A stretch of DNA of 42,148 nt from positions 1-42,148 of the forward strand of contig CACWJZ010000015.1 of the NCBI GenBank assembly GCA_902761365.1, written 5' to 3'. This document shows positions 40,894 to 42,148 of this stretch, piece by piece. This DNA comes from an uncultured Eubacteriales bacterium. Lineage in GTDB: Bacteria > Bacillota > Clostridia > Christensenellales > CAG-138. A program made the translations under genes and the position numbers. How positions within the stretch are numbered: position 1 is the first letter of the stretch; the number at the start of each line of letters is the position of its first letter. The notes beneath the pieces are model-generated. The model was not told where the DNA came from. It was given only the letters and a program-made list of their open reading frames with translations, and did no database searches.

Positions 40894-40975
40894 CAATACG
40901 CCGGAGGACAGGGTCAGTTCAGCAGCTCTCCATAGAGAAGGAACGCAATTCTTTAGTTGTTTTTGAGGAAAAAGA

Positions 40976-41010
40976 AAAAAACCGATCTGCTTTGACAAGA
41001 TCGGTTTTTT
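40976..41010 (-). terminator. Terminator of the second DtxR-family gene
   Basis: AAAAAACCGATCT (40976-40988) pairs with AGATCGGTTTTTT (40998-41010); on the minus strand a T-rich run follows. Lies 10 bp beyond the stop codon. Confidence 0.9.
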
Positions 41011-41020
41011 CAAACAAGCG

Positions 41021-41389
41021 TTATCGGTATTCCTGAGCATGTCTGCGGATGGCGTCGAAGCTCTCCACGCTGAGATCGTGCTCGATCTTGCAGGCGTCTT
41101 CCCGAGCGATCTCCGGTTCGACGCCAAGTCCGATGAGCAGCTCCGTAAGGAGCATGTGGCGCTCATACATGCGTTCGGCGATCTCCAGTCCCGGAGGGAG
41201 CAGCAGGATCATGCCCGCGGGGTCGAAGGAGATATAGCCGCTCTCCCGGAGGCGCTTCGTGGCATAGCTGACGCTGGGCTTGGTCACGCCCAGTTTCTCT
41301 GCCACATCAATGGAGCGGATGTAACCCCGTTCCTGCTTCAGCATGAGCATGGCTTCCAGATAGTCTTCCGCAGATTTATGTATCGTCAT
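41021..41389 (-). CDS. DtxR/MntR-family metalloregulator (second copy)
   Basis: A 122-residue repressor related to the first copy: SAEDYLEAMLMLKQERGYIR followed by SIDVAEKLGVTKPSVSYATK forms the HTH; GLGVEPEIAREDACKIEHDL carries the metal-site Cys and His. ATG at 41389 gives the usual MTIHKSAEDYLEAM start; ATG 41395 is also possible and both have weak Shine-Dalgarno sequences. A TTGCTT-N17-TACTAT promoter lies upstream. Unlike the first copy, no TTAGA-N4-TCTAA operator is seen at its promoter, so the two differ in control. Confidence 0.88.
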   Translation of the reverse strand: MTIHKSAEDYLEAMLMLKQERGYIRSIDVAEKLGVTKPSVSYATKRLRESGYISFDPAGMILLLPPGLEIAERMYERHMLLTELLIGLGVEPEIAREDACKIEHDLSVESFDAIRRHAQEYR

Positions 41390-41462
41390 ATTCATCACCA
41401 AATATATAGTATCATCCGTGAAGTAAAAAAGCAAGAAAAACAGCGCGTTCGCAAGTTAGGGG

Positions 41463-41491
41463 TTGACAACTGAGATTAGAGACGTTAAACT
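41463..41491 (+). promoter_or_regulatory. feo operon promoter
   Basis: TTGACA (41463-41468), 17 bp, TAAACT (41486-41491), immediately followed by the operator at 41499-41516. Confidence 0.75.
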
Positions 41492-41498
41492 ATCCGCA

Positions 41499-41516
41499 GG
41501 TTAGATGATTCTAACC
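41499..41516. promoter_or_regulatory. DtxR/IdeR-type iron box in the feo promoter
   Basis: GGTTAGATGATTCTAACC is a perfect 7-4-7 palindrome resembling the IdeR/DtxR box (TTAGGTTAG/CTAACCTAA), placed over the expected transcription start. Metal-loaded regulator would repress feo when iron is sufficient. Confidence 0.85.
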
Positions 41517-41584
41517 ACATTTTCGGAGCGCTGGTTAAAGCCCTTTAACTGGATCGCTCATTGCAACAGAGAGGAGGAAGCTCG

Positions 41585-41797
41585 ATGATGCCCCTGATAC
41601 TGGCGGATACCGGCGAGGAAGCCGTCATCCGGCGCGTGGGCGGCAGCCCGGAGATGAAGAAGCATCTGGAGGATATGGGATTTACGGTGGGCGGCGCCGT
41701 GACGGTACTGAACACCATTGGGGGGAACCTGATCGTGAAGATCAAGGAATCCCGGGTTGCCATCAGCAAGGAGATGGCCCAAAAGATCATGGTTTGA
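41585..41797 (+). CDS. feoA: FeoA-family ferrous-iron transport protein (first copy)
   Basis: A 70-residue SH3-like FeoA: GEEAVIRRVGGSPEMKKHLE followed by DMGFTVGGAVTVLNTIGGNL and KESRVAISKEMAQKIMV. FeoA binds and assists FeoB. RBS AGAGGAGG is seven bases before ATG at 41585. First gene of feoA-feoA-feoB under the iron box. Two separate FeoA units before FeoB are common in Clostridia. Confidence 0.92.
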   Translation: MMPLILADTGEEAVIRRVGGSPEMKKHLEDMGFTVGGAVTVLNTIGGNLIVKIKESRVAISKEMAQKIMV

Positions 41798-41822
41798 AAA
41801 ATGCGATAAAGGAGAGAAACGA

Positions 41823-42044
41823 ATGAAAACGCTGAGAGAAGCAAAGGTCGGCACGACCGTCAAGGTCGTGAAGCTCCATGGAGAAGGGGCTGTGAAGCGC
41901 CGCATCATGGACATGGGCATCACCAAGGGCGTGGAGGTCTATGTGCGCAAGCTGGCGCCTCTGGGGGACCCGGTGGAGGTCAACGTCCGGGGCTATGAGC
42001 TCTCCATCCGCAAGGCGGACGCCGAAATGATAGAGGTTGAGTAA
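41823..42044 (+). CDS. feoA: FeoA-family protein (second copy)
   Basis: A 73-residue FeoA: MKTLREAKVGTTVKVVKLHG, VKRRIMDMGITKGVEVYVRK, PLGDPVEVNVRGYELSIRKA. The GDPxE/x-V-x-x-RGYELS/xLR segment is the classical FeoA signature. RBS AAAGGAGAGAAACG before ATG at 41823, 25 bp after the first feoA. Confidence 0.93.
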   Translation: MKTLREAKVGTTVKVVKLHGEGAVKRRIMDMGITKGVEVYVRKLAPLGDPVEVNVRGYELSIRKADAEMIEVE

Positions 42045-42056
42045 AGGAGAAGTAGT

Positions 42057-42148
42057 ATGGATAAGCAACTGCGCATCGCCCTGGCGGGCAACCCCAACAG
42101 CGGCAAGACCACCCTGTTCAACAAGCTGACCGGTTCCAACCAGTTCGT
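42057..42148 (+). CDS. feoB: Ferrous iron transport protein B, N-terminal fragment (cut by window edge)
   Basis: Thirty codons of the GTPase-coupled Fe(II) transporter are visible: MDKQLRIAL then the G1 motif AGNPNSGKTTLFNKLTGSNQ (residues 10-29). RBS AAAGGAGAAGTAGT before ATG; the start is 12 bp after the second feoA. The rest lies outside the window. Confidence 0.93.
   Translation, partial: MDKQLRIALAGNPNSGKTTLFNKLTGSNQF

Noticed and set aside
38254-41460. Right attachment site (duplicate of the tRNA-Asn 3' end)
   Set aside because: No copy of the GTAGGTTCGAGCCCTAC segment was found by eye in this range; the right border of the element is undetermined or outside the window.

Overview
This window looks like a chromosomal segment of an anaerobic, probably spore-forming, GC-rich member of the Clostridia (Oscillospiraceae/Christensenellales-like by inference). 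The evidence is a class III (anaerobic) ribonucleotide reductase with its radical-SAM activase, a SipL-type spore-coat morphogenesis protein, a CotF-like coat protein, tandem FeoA-FeoA-FeoB iron uptake and clostridial families such as DUF6017, DUF6076, DUF2284 and DUF4037. The taxonomic placement is inference; no rRNA gene is present.

Layout. 1-4136 (-): an operon DUF2284 - TPR protein - DUF4037 - nrdG - nrdD, with three NrdR-type boxes in front of nrdD. 4267-7927: asd (+), a LysR regulator (-) divergent from putP (+). 8156-11263 (-): tcdA, an XdhC-like protein with reversed domain order, an HD hydrolase and a CotF-like coat protein. 11407-15654 (+): azlCD, a MerR/TipA-type regulator with a textbook 19-bp-spacer operator-promoter, a macro-domain/HTH fusion and a VWA protein. 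15763-16521: a REP-associated tyrosine transposase (RAYT) and a small charged protein. 16874-18340 (-): SipL-like protein. 18591-19987 (+): Nudix, ABM monooxygenase and GNAT. 20468-24441 (-): argS-serS and an exported barnase with its barstar. 24776-26249 (+): apbE and a membrane protein. 26389-32838 (-): a lipoprotein with a papain-like domain, an 1168-residue PIG-L deacetylase/transmembrane/LRR protein, and alr.

33054-about 40400 is a probable integrative element or its remnant. It starts at a tRNA-Asn gene with phased repeats beside it, followed by a tyrosine integrase, ParB-like protein, MobC-like protein, an oriT-like repeat region, an HTH/DUF6017 replication-type protein and an excisionase. 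Across a back-to-back promoter pair lies possible cargo: DUF6076, a CPBP membrane protease, an unknown protein and a HEAT-repeat protein. No relaxase is visible. The window ends in iron homeostasis: two DtxR-family regulators, then feoA-feoA-feoB. The feo promoter and the first regulator's own promoter carry the same TTAGA-N4-TCTAA operator.

Intergenic space is rich in dispersed repeats of at least four kinds: REP palindromes with a GTAGGGG head (12 copies, two of them inside the RAYT gene), a multi-hairpin element with covariation (2 copies), a three-tier foldback element with covariation (2 full copies and a half copy), and a TGTCATCC-bounded MITE-like sequence. The points I find most novel are the PIG-L/LRR surface protein with its lipoprotein partner, the RAYT gene carrying its own REP pair in frame, and the covarying structured repeats.
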